From assembly GCF_011440305.1 (NCBI RefSeq), contig NZ_JAAOIW010000010.1, forward strand, positions 62,001 to 126,000: 64,000 nucleotides of DNA. The letters run 5' to 3'. Of the stretch, positions 53,415 to 61,903 are shown one piece after another. How positions within the stretch are numbered: position 1 is the first letter of the stretch; each line of letters starts with the position of its first letter. The position numbers and the translations under genes were made by a program. The DNA comes from Paenibacillus agricola (GTDB taxonomy: Bacteria; Bacillota; Bacilli; Paenibacillales; NBRC-103111). Under the pieces are notes generated by a model. It ran no database searches. It was given only the letters and a program-made list of their open reading frames with translations, and was not told the origin of the DNA.

Positions 53415-56105
53415 TTGTCAAATGAAATTTCTAATATAGAGCCTTTATCAAAAGCTATCATTGTGCACGACCTTCAGGACTCGTTCACTGCGCATACTTC
53501 GGTCATTTGGGCAGTAGGGCGCTTGTCGGAAGCGTTAGAAAGCCGCCAAATTCGCGTAGCCTTCACAGAGAAATCCACAAATGTTTCAGATACTGCCTTG
53601 AAGATCGTCATTGCCGGTCCAGACTCGTCGTTTGTGCATTCTGCGCTTACAACGGCCAACCTGAGCTTGCCCACGGAAGCAGAATCCTTTGCCATTGCCG
53701 TATCAGAGGGCATGCTTGTTCTATCAGCCTCGGACACTCGAGGCTTGATTTATGCTGTACTTGAACTGGCAGACCGTGTTCAGCACGGTTCCAGCATTAT
53801 CGAAGAGCTGCTATCCATAGAATCGTTTGTCGATAAGCCAGCCAATGCCATTAGGAGCATAACACGTTTATTTTCATGCGAGCCCGAGGATAAGCCATGG
53901 TTTTACGACAAATCGTTCTGGGATGAATATTTGACCGAATTGATCACGCAAAGGTTTAATCGATTTAGTCTTGCACTGGGCATGGGTTATGATTACGGAC
54001 ATGATCCGGACGTGCATGACAATTACTTTTGCTTCAGTTATCCATTCCTGTTCGATGTTCCCGGTTATGATGTCAAGGTTACAGAGCTTCCTAACGCTGA
54101 AAGACAGCAGAATTGGGAGATGCTCCGCTATATCGGGGATGAAGCCAAGCGCAGAGGGCTGCATTTTCAGCTGGGCTTATGGAATCATTCTTATATCTTC
54201 ACTGAAAGCCCCAATCAGAACTACACGATTGAAGGGATAACGCCGGAAAACCATGCGGAATACTGCCGTGAGGCGATTCGGGTTCTACTCAAGGACTTCC
54301 CGGCTATCGACGGACTTACGTTCCGTGTCCATTATGAGGGAGGCATTCCAGAGCCTGCTTATGAATTTTGGCGTGTCGTCATGGAAGGAACGAAGGACGC
54401 CGGACGGCGGGTCGAAATCGATATGCACGCCAAAGGTGTTAACGACGAGCTGCTAAAGGTGGCTTTAGCAACAGAGCAGCCGATCTACTTATCTCCCAAA
54501 TATTGGGCTGAGCATATGGGACCATCCTACCACCAAGCTGCGATCCGCGATGCTGAATTTTTCCAGCCGGTTAATCCGACGATGGGGATGTCATCTATCA
54601 CGCAATTATCGCGCAGATTTACACGGTATGGATATGCAGATTACTTGCAGCAGGATCGCCAGGTTGGCATTTTGTTTAGGCTATGGCCTGGAACACAGAA
54701 GCTGCTGCTCTGGGGTGATCCGGCTATCGCTTCCGGCTACGGTCGTTATTCCAGCTTTAGCGGTAGCCAAGGCGTCGAGTTATGCGAGCCCTTAACGTTC
54801 AAGGGTCGCAAGGGCTCCGGCTCCATGGGTGGACGCGAGCCGTATTTGGAGCAGGCTTTGCAGCTGCCTAATCGCGATTGGCTCAAACATAAATACACGT
54901 ACCGCTTGTGGGGACGCTTATTGTATAACCCGGATGCCAATCCGGTCTCCTGGCAGCGTTACCTGCATAGCGAGTTCGGCAATGCCGCCTCTTCCTATGA
55001 GCAGGCGCTTGCGCATGCCAGCCGAATTTTGCCGCTTGTCACTGTAGCGCATCTACCGTCTGCTGCCAATGTTATCTATTGGCCGGAAATGTACACGAAC
55101 CTGCCAATTGTGAATACCGCAGCTAGCAACCTTTATGCTTTCGATACGCCCAAGCCTGGAACCTTTGGTGCTGCAAGCCCCTTGGACACCGCGCTGTTTT
55201 ATCGGGTTGACGAGTTTGCCGATGACATTACACAAGGCTTCCGCAAAGGGAAATACTCACCCTTGGAGACAGCCGAACGTCTGGAGCAATTCGCCAACAC
55301 GGCTGAACAGCACCTGTCTCAGGCGATCAGCCAAGCTCCGGACCAGGAGAAGCCAACGTTTCGCCGTTTTGCGATTGATACGGCGATGTTGGTCGATCTT
55401 GGACATTTCTTTGCCAATAAATTCAGAGCGGCTCTGGCTTATGCATTATATGAAAGAACCCAGGATAGGGCCCAGCTGGAGCAAGCTTTGGCTTTCACCC
55501 GATCCTCCACAGATACATGGAGGCATCTTGTTTCCATTTCGAAGGATATTTATAAGTCCGATATTACTTTTGGCTTTACTCATCATGTTAGGGGGCATTG
55601 GTCGGATCGTTTGCAAGCCATGGAGGACGACCTTGCTGTTATGGAGAATGTAGCCATTGCGGCTCATGAGGCAGTAGAAAAACCGTTGGTTACTGAAAAG
55701 CAGGCAGCTGCAGCAAAGTTTCTGCAGGTTAGAAGCCAGTCAAGCCGTGTGGTTTGCAGCCATCAATCCCCGGGTAAGCTTCGTACAGGTGAAGCTTTGG
55801 ATCTGCTGCTTTCCGTATCCATCCCAGACTCCAGTGCCAATACTCGATTTGCAGCTGCTACAGCCGGACTTAAAGTCAAGCTGCACTATCGCCACGCTAA
55901 TCAAGGAGAGCATTATGTAGTGGTTGAGATGGCTCGTCAAGACGATAGCTTGTTCTTAGCAAGCGTACCTGCGGCCTATATAGACTCACCGTATGACTTG
56001 ATTTATTTTTTCGAAATTCACGACAGTGAAGGCGATGCCTGGATGTACCCTGGATTAAATGAACAGATCTCCAATCAGCCTTACTATTTGGTTTCCATCT
56101 CATAA
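53415..56105 (+). CDS. Large putative glycoside hydrolase, unassigned family (copy 1)
   Basis: An 896-residue protein; TTG 53415 with AGGAGAG. Residues 1-145 look like the alpha/beta domain that precedes GH20/GH67/GH84 barrels (IVIAGPD, then SASDTRGLIYAVLELADR). A probable TIM barrel follows (about 146-560): IRSITRLFSCEPEDKPWFYD, YGHDPDVHDNYFCF, GLHFQLGLWNHSY, FRVHYEGGIPEPAYEFW and VEIDMHAKGVND. Candidate acids are Glu308 and Asp336. A helical part and a C-terminal beta module of about 100 residues (LHYRHANQGEHYVVVEM) complete it. No signal peptide. Closely similar to 57201-59879. I know no CAZy family that fits. Confidence 0.72.
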   Translation: MSNEISNIEPLSKAIIVHDLQDSFTAHTSVIWAVGRLSEALESRQIRVAFTEKSTNVSDTALKIVIAGPDSSFVHSALTTANLSLPTEAESFAIAVSEGMLVLSASDTRGLIYAVLELADRVQHGSSIIEELLSIESFVDKPANAIRSITRLFSCEPEDKPWFYDKSFWDEYLTELITQRFNRFSLALGMGYDYGHDPDVHDNYFCFSYPFLFDVPGYDVKVTELPNAERQQNWEMLRYIGDEAKRRGLHFQLGLWNHSYIFTESPNQNYTIEGITPENHAEYCREAIRVLLKDFPAIDGLTFRVHYEGGIPEPAYEFWRVVMEGTKDAGRRVEIDMHAKGVNDELLKVALATEQPIYLSPKYWAEHMGPSYHQAAIRDAEFFQPVNPTMGMSSITQLSRRFTRYGYADYLQQDRQVGILFRLWPGTQKLLLWGDPAIASGYGRYSSFSGSQGVELCEPLTFKGRKGSGSMGGREPYLEQALQLPNRDWLKHKYTYRLWGRLLYNPDANPVSWQRYLHSEFGNAASSYEQALAHASRILPLVTVAHLPSAANVIYWPEMYTNLPIVNTAASNLYAFDTPKPGTFGAASPLDTALFYRVDEFADDITQGFRKGKYSPLETAERLEQFANTAEQHLSQAISQAPDQEKPTFRRFAIDTAMLVDLGHFFANKFRAALAYALYERTQDRAQLEQALAFTRSSTDTWRHLVSISKDIYKSDITFGFTHHVRGHWSDRLQAMEDDLAVMENVAIAAHEAVEKPLVTEKQAAAAKFLQVRSQSSRVVCSHQSPGKLRTGEALDLLLSVSIPDSSANTRFAAATAGLKVKLHYRHANQGEHYVVVEMARQDDSLFLASVPAAYIDSPYDLIYFFEIHDSEGDAWMYPGLNEQISNQPYYLVSIS

Positions 56106-56131
56106 ATCGAGGAATGGAAGGGTCATTCGAC

Positions 56132-57124
56132 ATGGAAAAATTACTGAACATAGCTATAATTGGATGCGGCAATTTGATGTATCATTTCGTGTATGACTGC
56201 ATGAAGCGGATGCCCTTCAGGCTTGCCGCAGTAAGCCACACTAACGAAGCTGAATTAAACAGATTTACAGACCGCTATGTGGTTCCGAAGGTTTACAGGG
56301 ACCATAATGACATGCTGAAACACGAGCAGTTGGACGCCGTTATTTGTTTTCCGACGGATGTTCATTCCCACTATACCATCGCCAAAGATTGTTTGCTGGC
56401 TCATACTCATGTTTTTATGGAAAGACCTCCTTGTTTGACTATGGAGCAAGCAAGAGATCTATTGGACTTACAAAACCACACGCAGAAATATGTAATGACC
56501 CGGTTTAATAAAAGATTCACAACCGCTTATATGATGGCTAAAGAAATCATTGAGAGGGACGAGTTTGGTTCCATAACCATGTACATGTCCAAGTTCCAAG
56601 GCTCCGAGAGTGCTTCGGATGAAGCCTTCCTCTTCAATCATGTCAGCCATCATATCGATCTCGCGAGGTATTTGCTGGGGGAAATTAAATCTGTACATGT
56701 TGATAAAGTGAAGGTTAACGACCATATGGTAGGATTTAACATTTCATTCATTACGGATTCCAGTGCAATAGGTGTTATTCAGTCGGGCTCCCTGCAAAAA
56801 ATCGAATATCCCATGGAACGAGTTGAAATTACCGGAATCGGCAGCAATGTGATCGTGGACAATATCCGTCATCTTGAGTACAATCGGCCGGCTCCCAAAA
56901 GAGACGGTTTTCAATTAGAAAAATTAGTAGATGGCGGTGATACGCTCCTATGGAATCCCAATCACGGCAATATGTCCAATTTTTCTTACTATGGCTTTGA
57001 ACATCAGATGCATCATTTTATCACCAGCATTCTAAATCATGCGGTTCCCACACCTAACATGCAGGATACGATTCACACGATAGAGCTGCTGGAGCAAATC
57101 AATACGCTGATTCAAAAAGAGTAA
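56132..57124 (+). CDS. Gfo/Idh/MocA-family oxidoreductase between the paired large enzymes
   Basis: A 330-residue NAD(P)-dependent family member. The N-terminal fold reads LNIAIIGCGNLMYHFVYDCM. The usual EKP motif is replaced by VFMERPPCLTMEQARDLLDL, so the conserved lysine is missing and Arg stands in. FNKRFTTAYMMAKE and the C-terminal barrel-like sheet follow, with HHIDLARYLLG near the usual active site. I choose ATG 56132, 9 bases after GAAGGG; ATG 56114 lies on GAGGA. It sits tightly between two related large enzymes and probably acts on their substrate or product. Confidence 0.82.
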   Translation: MEKLLNIAIIGCGNLMYHFVYDCMKRMPFRLAAVSHTNEAELNRFTDRYVVPKVYRDHNDMLKHEQLDAVICFPTDVHSHYTIAKDCLLAHTHVFMERPPCLTMEQARDLLDLQNHTQKYVMTRFNKRFTTAYMMAKEIIERDEFGSITMYMSKFQGSESASDEAFLFNHVSHHIDLARYLLGEIKSVHVDKVKVNDHMVGFNISFITDSSAIGVIQSGSLQKIEYPMERVEITGIGSNVIVDNIRHLEYNRPAPKRDGFQLEKLVDGGDTLLWNPNHGNMSNFSYYGFEHQMHHFITSILNHAVPTPNMQDTIHTIELLEQINTLIQKE

Positions 57125-57200
57125 TCCAGCATTATGCAAGCATCAAATCCAGTAGGTCCGCGAAAGCGCTAAGCATACCTACACCTAAGGAGCGATTTCA

Positions 57201-59879
57201 TTGGCAGACGAATCAACAAATCCAGCAACTTTGCCAGAAGTAATTCTTGTACGTGATCCGCAGGACCTGCTCGCTTCGCACCATTCGGTAGCCTGGGCGG
57301 AAGAAATCTTATTTGATGCCTTAACAAACTGCCGAATTTCTGTAAGCCGATCAGAGAAAGAGAAGCCCGTCGCTAAATCCGATGCCTCTGCCGTCCTGCA
57401 AATTGTCCTTGCCGGGACCGACTCGCCACTTGTCCAATCGGTGTTAGACACGGCTAAGCTAAGCTTGCCTACTCAGGCAGAATCGTTCGCCGTTGCGGTG
57501 TCTAATGGCCTGATGGTATTATCGGCTCCAGATGCACGCGGCTTGATCTATGCCGTGCTTGAATTAGCCGATCGTATACGCTTTGGCGGAGGCACCAACG
57601 TCATAGAAGAGCTGCTTGCCACTCCAGCGTTCGCCGATAAGCCGGCGAACGCTATACGGAGCGTTACCCGCTTGTTTGCCAGCGAGCCGGAAGACAAGCC
57701 ATGGTTTTACGATAAATCGTTCTGGGATGAATACTTGACTGAATTGGCGATGCAGCGGTTTAATCGCTTCAATCTGGCACTTGGCATGGGCTATGACTAC
57801 GGCCATGATCTGAATGTCCATGATAATTACTTTTGCTTTACTTATCCCTTTCTGTTCAAGGTACCTGGATATGAGGTACAGGTAGCCGGGCTTTCGGATG
57901 ATGAAAGGCAAAGAAACTGGGATATGCTTCGTTATATAGGAGAAGCTGCCAAACGAAGAGGGCTGCATTTTCAACTAGGCTTATGGAATCATGCTTATGA
58001 GTATACGGAAAGCCCTAATCAGAACTACACGGTTGAAGGGATCACACCGGACAATCATGCCGAATACTGCCGTGATGCCATTCGGATGCTGCTGAAGGAT
58101 TTTCCAACCATTGATGGCCTTACGGTTCGTGTCCATTACGAGGGGGGCATCCCTGAGCCTGCCTACGAATTTTGGCGTGTAGTGTTGGAAGGAACGAAGG
58201 ACGCTGGACGGCGGGTCGAGATTGACATGCATGCCAAAGGAGTCAATGATGAATTGCTGGAGGTTGCCCTAAGCACACAACAGCCTATTTATTTGTCTCC
58301 CAAATATTGGGCGGAGCATATGGGCCCCTCCTACCATCAAGCTGCTATTCGGGACAATGAATTTTCGCCTCCGGTGAATCCTACGATGAAAATGCAAGCG
58401 ATCACAGCTCTATCGCGCAGATTTACACGATACGGCTACGCGGATTACTTGCGGGACGACCGTCCGGTAGGCATTTTATTCCGAATTTGGCCAGGCACAC
58501 AAAGGATTTTGTTGTGGGGTGATCCGGCCATTGCTTCGGGATATGGCCGCCTTGCGAGCATTAGCGGCACTCAGGGCGTGGAATGGTGCGAGCCGCTGTC
58601 GTTCAAATCGCGTAAAGGGTCGGGAGCACCCGGGGGGCGTGAGCCTTACGAAGACCAAGCGCTACAGCTGCCGAATCGGGAATGGCTCAAGTATAAGTAT
58701 GCCTATCGTCTATGGGGGCGTCTGTTATATAACCCCGATGCAGACCCGAATTCATGGCAGCGTTACCTGCATGCCGAGTTTGGCAAAGCCGCTCATTCCT
58801 ACGAGCAAGCGCTTGCCCATGCGAGCAGAATACTGCCGCTTGTCACTGTTGCACATCTTCCATCTGCCGCCAATAATTGGTATTGGCCAGAGATGTACAC
58901 CAATATGCGGATTGCCAACAACGGAGAGCATAACATCTATACACATGACAGCCCAAGCCCCGGAACGTTTGGTGCTGCAAGCCCGCTGGATACAGCGCTG
59001 TTTTACCGAGTTGACGATTTTGCCGACGATATCACTCAAGGCTTTCGCAGCGGGAAATACTCTCCTTTGGAAACGGCAGAGCGTCTGGAGCAATTGGCCG
59101 ATAAGGCAGAGCAACACTTGGTGCTGGCGACCAGCGAAGCATTGGACACGGAATCCCCTTCGTTTCGCCGTTTTGCCACCGATGTGGCCATGCTGATTGA
59201 TTTGGGACGTTTTTTCGCCAATAAGTTCCGTGCAGCCCTAGCTTATGCCCTATACAAGCGAACTCAGGATCTGGCTCAGTTGGATCAAGCCTTGGAGACA
59301 TACCGCTCTGCCAGAAATGCATGGAAGCATTTAGTCTCGATCTCTCAGGGTATATATAAATCCGATATCACCTTTGGCTTTACGCCTCCGATGAGAGGGC
59401 ATTGGTCTGATCGCCTCCAAGCCATTGAAGCGGACATTGCTGCGATTGACCTTGAGGCCGTTGAGGCACGTAAGGCAGCAGCAAAAACGGTATCTACAGA
59501 CAAAATGGAGTTTATATCCAAATTCATCCAAACCAACAACCAAAAACAGCGGATGAGCTACAGTCATGAACCTCCAGAGCTTGTGCACAAAGGGGAAGTA
59601 TTGGATTTGCAAATCTCAGTTCAGGATGCCCCTGACGGGCTTAGAATTGACCTGCACTATCGTCATGCAAATCAGGGTGAGCACTATGTTATTGCTGAGA
59701 TGTCAGGGCAAGACGGTCGGTTCAATGCTAGTGTGCCTGCTAGCTATACGGCGTCACCTTTTGATTTGATCTATTTCTTCGAGGTACATGATCGTGAAGG
59801 CAACGCATGGATGTACCCAGGCTTGAATGATGAGCTATCCAATCAGCCTTATTATCTGGTTGATGTTTCCGGCTCATAG
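57201..59879 (+). CDS. Large putative glycoside hydrolase, unassigned family (copy 2)
   Basis: An 892-residue paralogue of 53415-56105 with the same domain order and no gaps of note except near the C-terminus. TTG 57201 follows AAGGAGC. Strictly shared blocks include EPEDKPWFYDKSFWDEYLTE, RRGLHFQLGLWNH, VHYEGGIPEPAYEFWRVV, GRRVEIDMHAKGVNDELL and YLSPKYWAEHMGPSYHQAAI. The N-terminal 60 residues and the segment after residue 770 differ most. Retention of both copies suggests different linkages or a heteromer. It is the last gene of the right arm; a terminator follows. Confidence 0.72.
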   Translation: MADESTNPATLPEVILVRDPQDLLASHHSVAWAEEILFDALTNCRISVSRSEKEKPVAKSDASAVLQIVLAGTDSPLVQSVLDTAKLSLPTQAESFAVAVSNGLMVLSAPDARGLIYAVLELADRIRFGGGTNVIEELLATPAFADKPANAIRSVTRLFASEPEDKPWFYDKSFWDEYLTELAMQRFNRFNLALGMGYDYGHDLNVHDNYFCFTYPFLFKVPGYEVQVAGLSDDERQRNWDMLRYIGEAAKRRGLHFQLGLWNHAYEYTESPNQNYTVEGITPDNHAEYCRDAIRMLLKDFPTIDGLTVRVHYEGGIPEPAYEFWRVVLEGTKDAGRRVEIDMHAKGVNDELLEVALSTQQPIYLSPKYWAEHMGPSYHQAAIRDNEFSPPVNPTMKMQAITALSRRFTRYGYADYLRDDRPVGILFRIWPGTQRILLWGDPAIASGYGRLASISGTQGVEWCEPLSFKSRKGSGAPGGREPYEDQALQLPNREWLKYKYAYRLWGRLLYNPDADPNSWQRYLHAEFGKAAHSYEQALAHASRILPLVTVAHLPSAANNWYWPEMYTNMRIANNGEHNIYTHDSPSPGTFGAASPLDTALFYRVDDFADDITQGFRSGKYSPLETAERLEQLADKAEQHLVLATSEALDTESPSFRRFATDVAMLIDLGRFFANKFRAALAYALYKRTQDLAQLDQALETYRSARNAWKHLVSISQGIYKSDITFGFTPPMRGHWSDRLQAIEADIAAIDLEAVEARKAAAKTVSTDKMEFISKFIQTNNQKQRMSYSHEPPELVHKGEVLDLQISVQDAPDGLRIDLHYRHANQGEHYVIAEMSGQDGRFNASVPASYTASPFDLIYFFEVHDREGNAWMYPGLNDELSNQPYYLVDVSGS

Positions 59880-59933
59880 TATTCAAGTATTCATTGTAGC
59901 TAGACTGCATAGATCTCAGAGAAATACAAAGAA

Positions 59934-59960
59934 ACCGGGGCTGCTGCAGCAGCTACCCCG
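59934..59960. terminator. Terminator between convergent genes
   Basis: CGGGG (59936-59940) pairs with CCCCG (59956-59960) around a CTGCTGCAGCAG inner stem. On the minus strand TTTCTTTG follows, fitting the HAD gene; on the plus strand the T run is poor. Confidence 0.6.
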
Positions 59961-59982
59961 CTCTTTGAATAGAAGAAGCACA

Positions 59983-60783
59983 TTAGATCTTCTGTAGCAC
60001 GAATTTCTCCACCACATGCTTCACGCCATCCTCGTTGTTGCTCAAGGTTACATAGTCAGCAATTTCCTTGAGTGATTCGACCGCATTGCCCATAGCGACA
60101 CCAAAACCCGCGGCCTCCAGCATTTCATGGTCATTCCAGCTGTCGCCAATCGCGATCACCTCCGACATGTCATAGCCGAAACGCTCCGCCAAAAAGCGGA
60201 TGGCATGGCCCTTCGTGCCTTCACGGTTAACGATTTCCAGAAAATGCGGCTTCGATTTCGTAATGTGGACAAGATGGCCGATTTGGTCGCGTAGCTCGAC
60301 TGCAACCTCATCCAGCTTGCCGGGATCATCGATGATGAGCAGCTTGGTGGACGGTTTATCGGCAAGCTCGCGGAACTCGGGATATACAGTGAAAGGGATT
60401 TTGGAAAGCGCCGCGTAATTTCGGCTTTTCTCATTATCCTCCTGCACATATAATATATCGTTCAAGTACGTTTGCAGATGCAGGCCATGAAGCTCGCAGT
60501 ATTCAAAAATATGGTGCGCCGCCTCGGAGGGCACGGAACGCTCATAGAGCGTTTCGCCATCTACGGAATTTTTCACGAGCGAGCCTTGATAAGTAATAAG
60601 CGGTACGTTTAACCCTAATTGGGTAGCCATTTGCTTGGCAGAAGCATACATGCGGCCTGTCGCCAATGTCACGGTGACACCTTGCGCCAACGCTTGCTCC
60701 AAAGCTTGCTTGGTGCCTTCGGTAATTTCCTTTTTATCATTGATTAATGTGTCGTCAATATCGATTGCCAGCATTTTGTACAT
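59983..60783 (-). CDS. Cof/YidA-type HAD-superfamily phosphatase
   Basis: A 266-residue haloacid dehalogenase. Motif I is MLAIDIDDTLINDKKEI with the nucleophile Asp; motif II is VTLATGRMY; a C2B cap follows; motif III is Lys in EGTKGHAIRFLAERF; motif IV is VIAIGDSWNDHEMLEAAG. These enzymes dephosphorylate sugar phosphates or cofactors such as FMN and PLP. GGGAG lies before the ATG. It converges on the sugar locus but has its own terminator, so a link is uncertain. Confidence 0.92.
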   Translation of the reverse strand: MYKMLAIDIDDTLINDKKEITEGTKQALEQALAQGVTVTLATGRMYASAKQMATQLGLNVPLITYQGSLVKNSVDGETLYERSVPSEAAHHIFEYCELHGLHLQTYLNDILYVQEDNEKSRNYAALSKIPFTVYPEFRELADKPSTKLLIIDDPGKLDEVAVELRDQIGHLVHITKSKPHFLEIVNREGTKGHAIRFLAERFGYDMSEVIAIGDSWNDHEMLEAAGFGVAMGNAVESLKEIADYVTLSNNEDGVKHVVEKFVLQKI

Positions 60784-60982
60784 CGTTTATACCTACTCCC
60801 GTTAGTCTGTTTACGGCTCCTATTATACATGAGATTGGGTGAAGGCACTATATCTTGAGTAGCCGCAATCAGCCGCAGCGGCTTTTATGAGCAGACTGCC
60901 GGTTAAAGTGATGCTTCCATTGCCTAGTAACGTGTATACTAAAGAATAGCTTGATCAATCGATAGAGAGAGGAAGATTAACG

Positions 60983-61786
60983 ATGAGCAATCAACAAAAG
61001 CTGGGTTTGGGCGGGCATTCATTTATTGAAGCATTGGGCAATGACCCCGAGGCCTCCTTCGAGGAGCAGTGCCAAATTGTTGCCGCCTGCTTGGACAATG
61101 GCATTCATGTCATAGATACGACCTTTTATCAGGAGCGGGTAGCGCTGGGACGCGTCCTCCAAGAGCTTGGAAGGCGCGATGAGGCGCATATTATTGCCTG
61201 GAATTTTTTCCAGCATGCGGGTCAGACGGATATTTTGGTCAGCTCCACAAGATATGAAGCGCACCATATTGATATCATGCTGGAGGAGCTTAGCACGAAC
61301 AGGATTGATACGTTGGTGATCCATAGGCATGATAATAAGGAACGGCTGCTGCAGGAGTTTGAGCTTGTGAGGCAGTGGCTGGCGAGCGGCAAAATCAAAC
61401 GTGTGGCGCTAGGTATGGTGAAGGGTGACGATCTTTTGCAGTTGGATGCGAGCGCTCCCATTTCTTGCGTACTGGCACCTTATAACGCGTTTACTCGGGA
61501 AGCGGAGGCTATCTTCATAGACGCCAAGGCCAGAGGCTACGAGGTTATAGCTTTATCCCCATTCGTCCGCGGCTGGAAGCTGGATGAGATTGGCGAGGAC
61601 AAGGCGAAGGTGGCCGATATCCTTCTGCGCTGGGCGGTGGGCAGCGAGCTGGTTGACCTCGTCATTGTGTCGATGCGCAAAAGTGAATGGGTGGCGACCA
61701 ACCTGGCTACGGTGCAACGTGGAGCTTTAAGCGACGAGGAAGCTTTACAAGTAGAAGGCTGGGTAGAGCGCCTCGGCGGTAAATAG
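60983..61786 (+). CDS. Aldo/keto reductase-like protein
   Basis: A 267-residue shortened AKR barrel. GLGGHSFIEALG replaces the usual start; GIHVIDTTFYQERVALGRVL holds an Asp and a Tyr in catalytic positions; IAWNFFQ stands where the catalytic lysine is expected, so Lys is missing or moved; TLVIHRHD provides the His. The barrel ends with LLRWAVGSELVDLVIVSMRK. Weak or altered redox activity is possible. AGAGAGGAAG precedes the ATG. Single gene between the HAD and hisD-like genes. Confidence 0.78.
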   Translation: MSNQQKLGLGGHSFIEALGNDPEASFEEQCQIVAACLDNGIHVIDTTFYQERVALGRVLQELGRRDEAHIIAWNFFQHAGQTDILVSSTRYEAHHIDIMLEELSTNRIDTLVIHRHDNKERLLQEFELVRQWLASGKIKRVALGMVKGDDLLQLDASAPISCVLAPYNAFTREAEAIFIDAKARGYEVIALSPFVRGWKLDEIGEDKAKVADILLRWAVGSELVDLVIVSMRKSEWVATNLATVQRGALSDEEALQVEGWVERLGGK

Positions 61787-61815
61787 AAGAGTACCCCCTA
61801 AGGTAGTAGGCAAAT

Positions 61816-61872
61816 GTTGCACAGTAACCCCCCATGTATCTGCAGGAGATAAATAGGGGGTTACTGTGCAAC
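61816..61872. repeat. 17-bp perfect inverted repeat between convergent genes
   Basis: GTTGCACAGTAACCCCC (61816-61832) and GGGGGTTACTGTGCAAC (61856-61872) are perfect complements around a 23-base loop. It lies between the AKR-like and hisD-like genes. There is no good T run on either strand, so it may be a non-canonical terminator or a small mobile repeat. Confidence 0.65.
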
Positions 61873-61903
61873 AAGTTGAAAACAAATTCATAGATAGAAG
61901 AAA

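Noticed and set aside
58519-59196. 225-codon plus-strand ORF inside the second large enzyme gene
   Set aside because: Shadow frame with Arg/Cys/Trp-rich composition; the paralogous gene shows a similar shadow in the same relative place.
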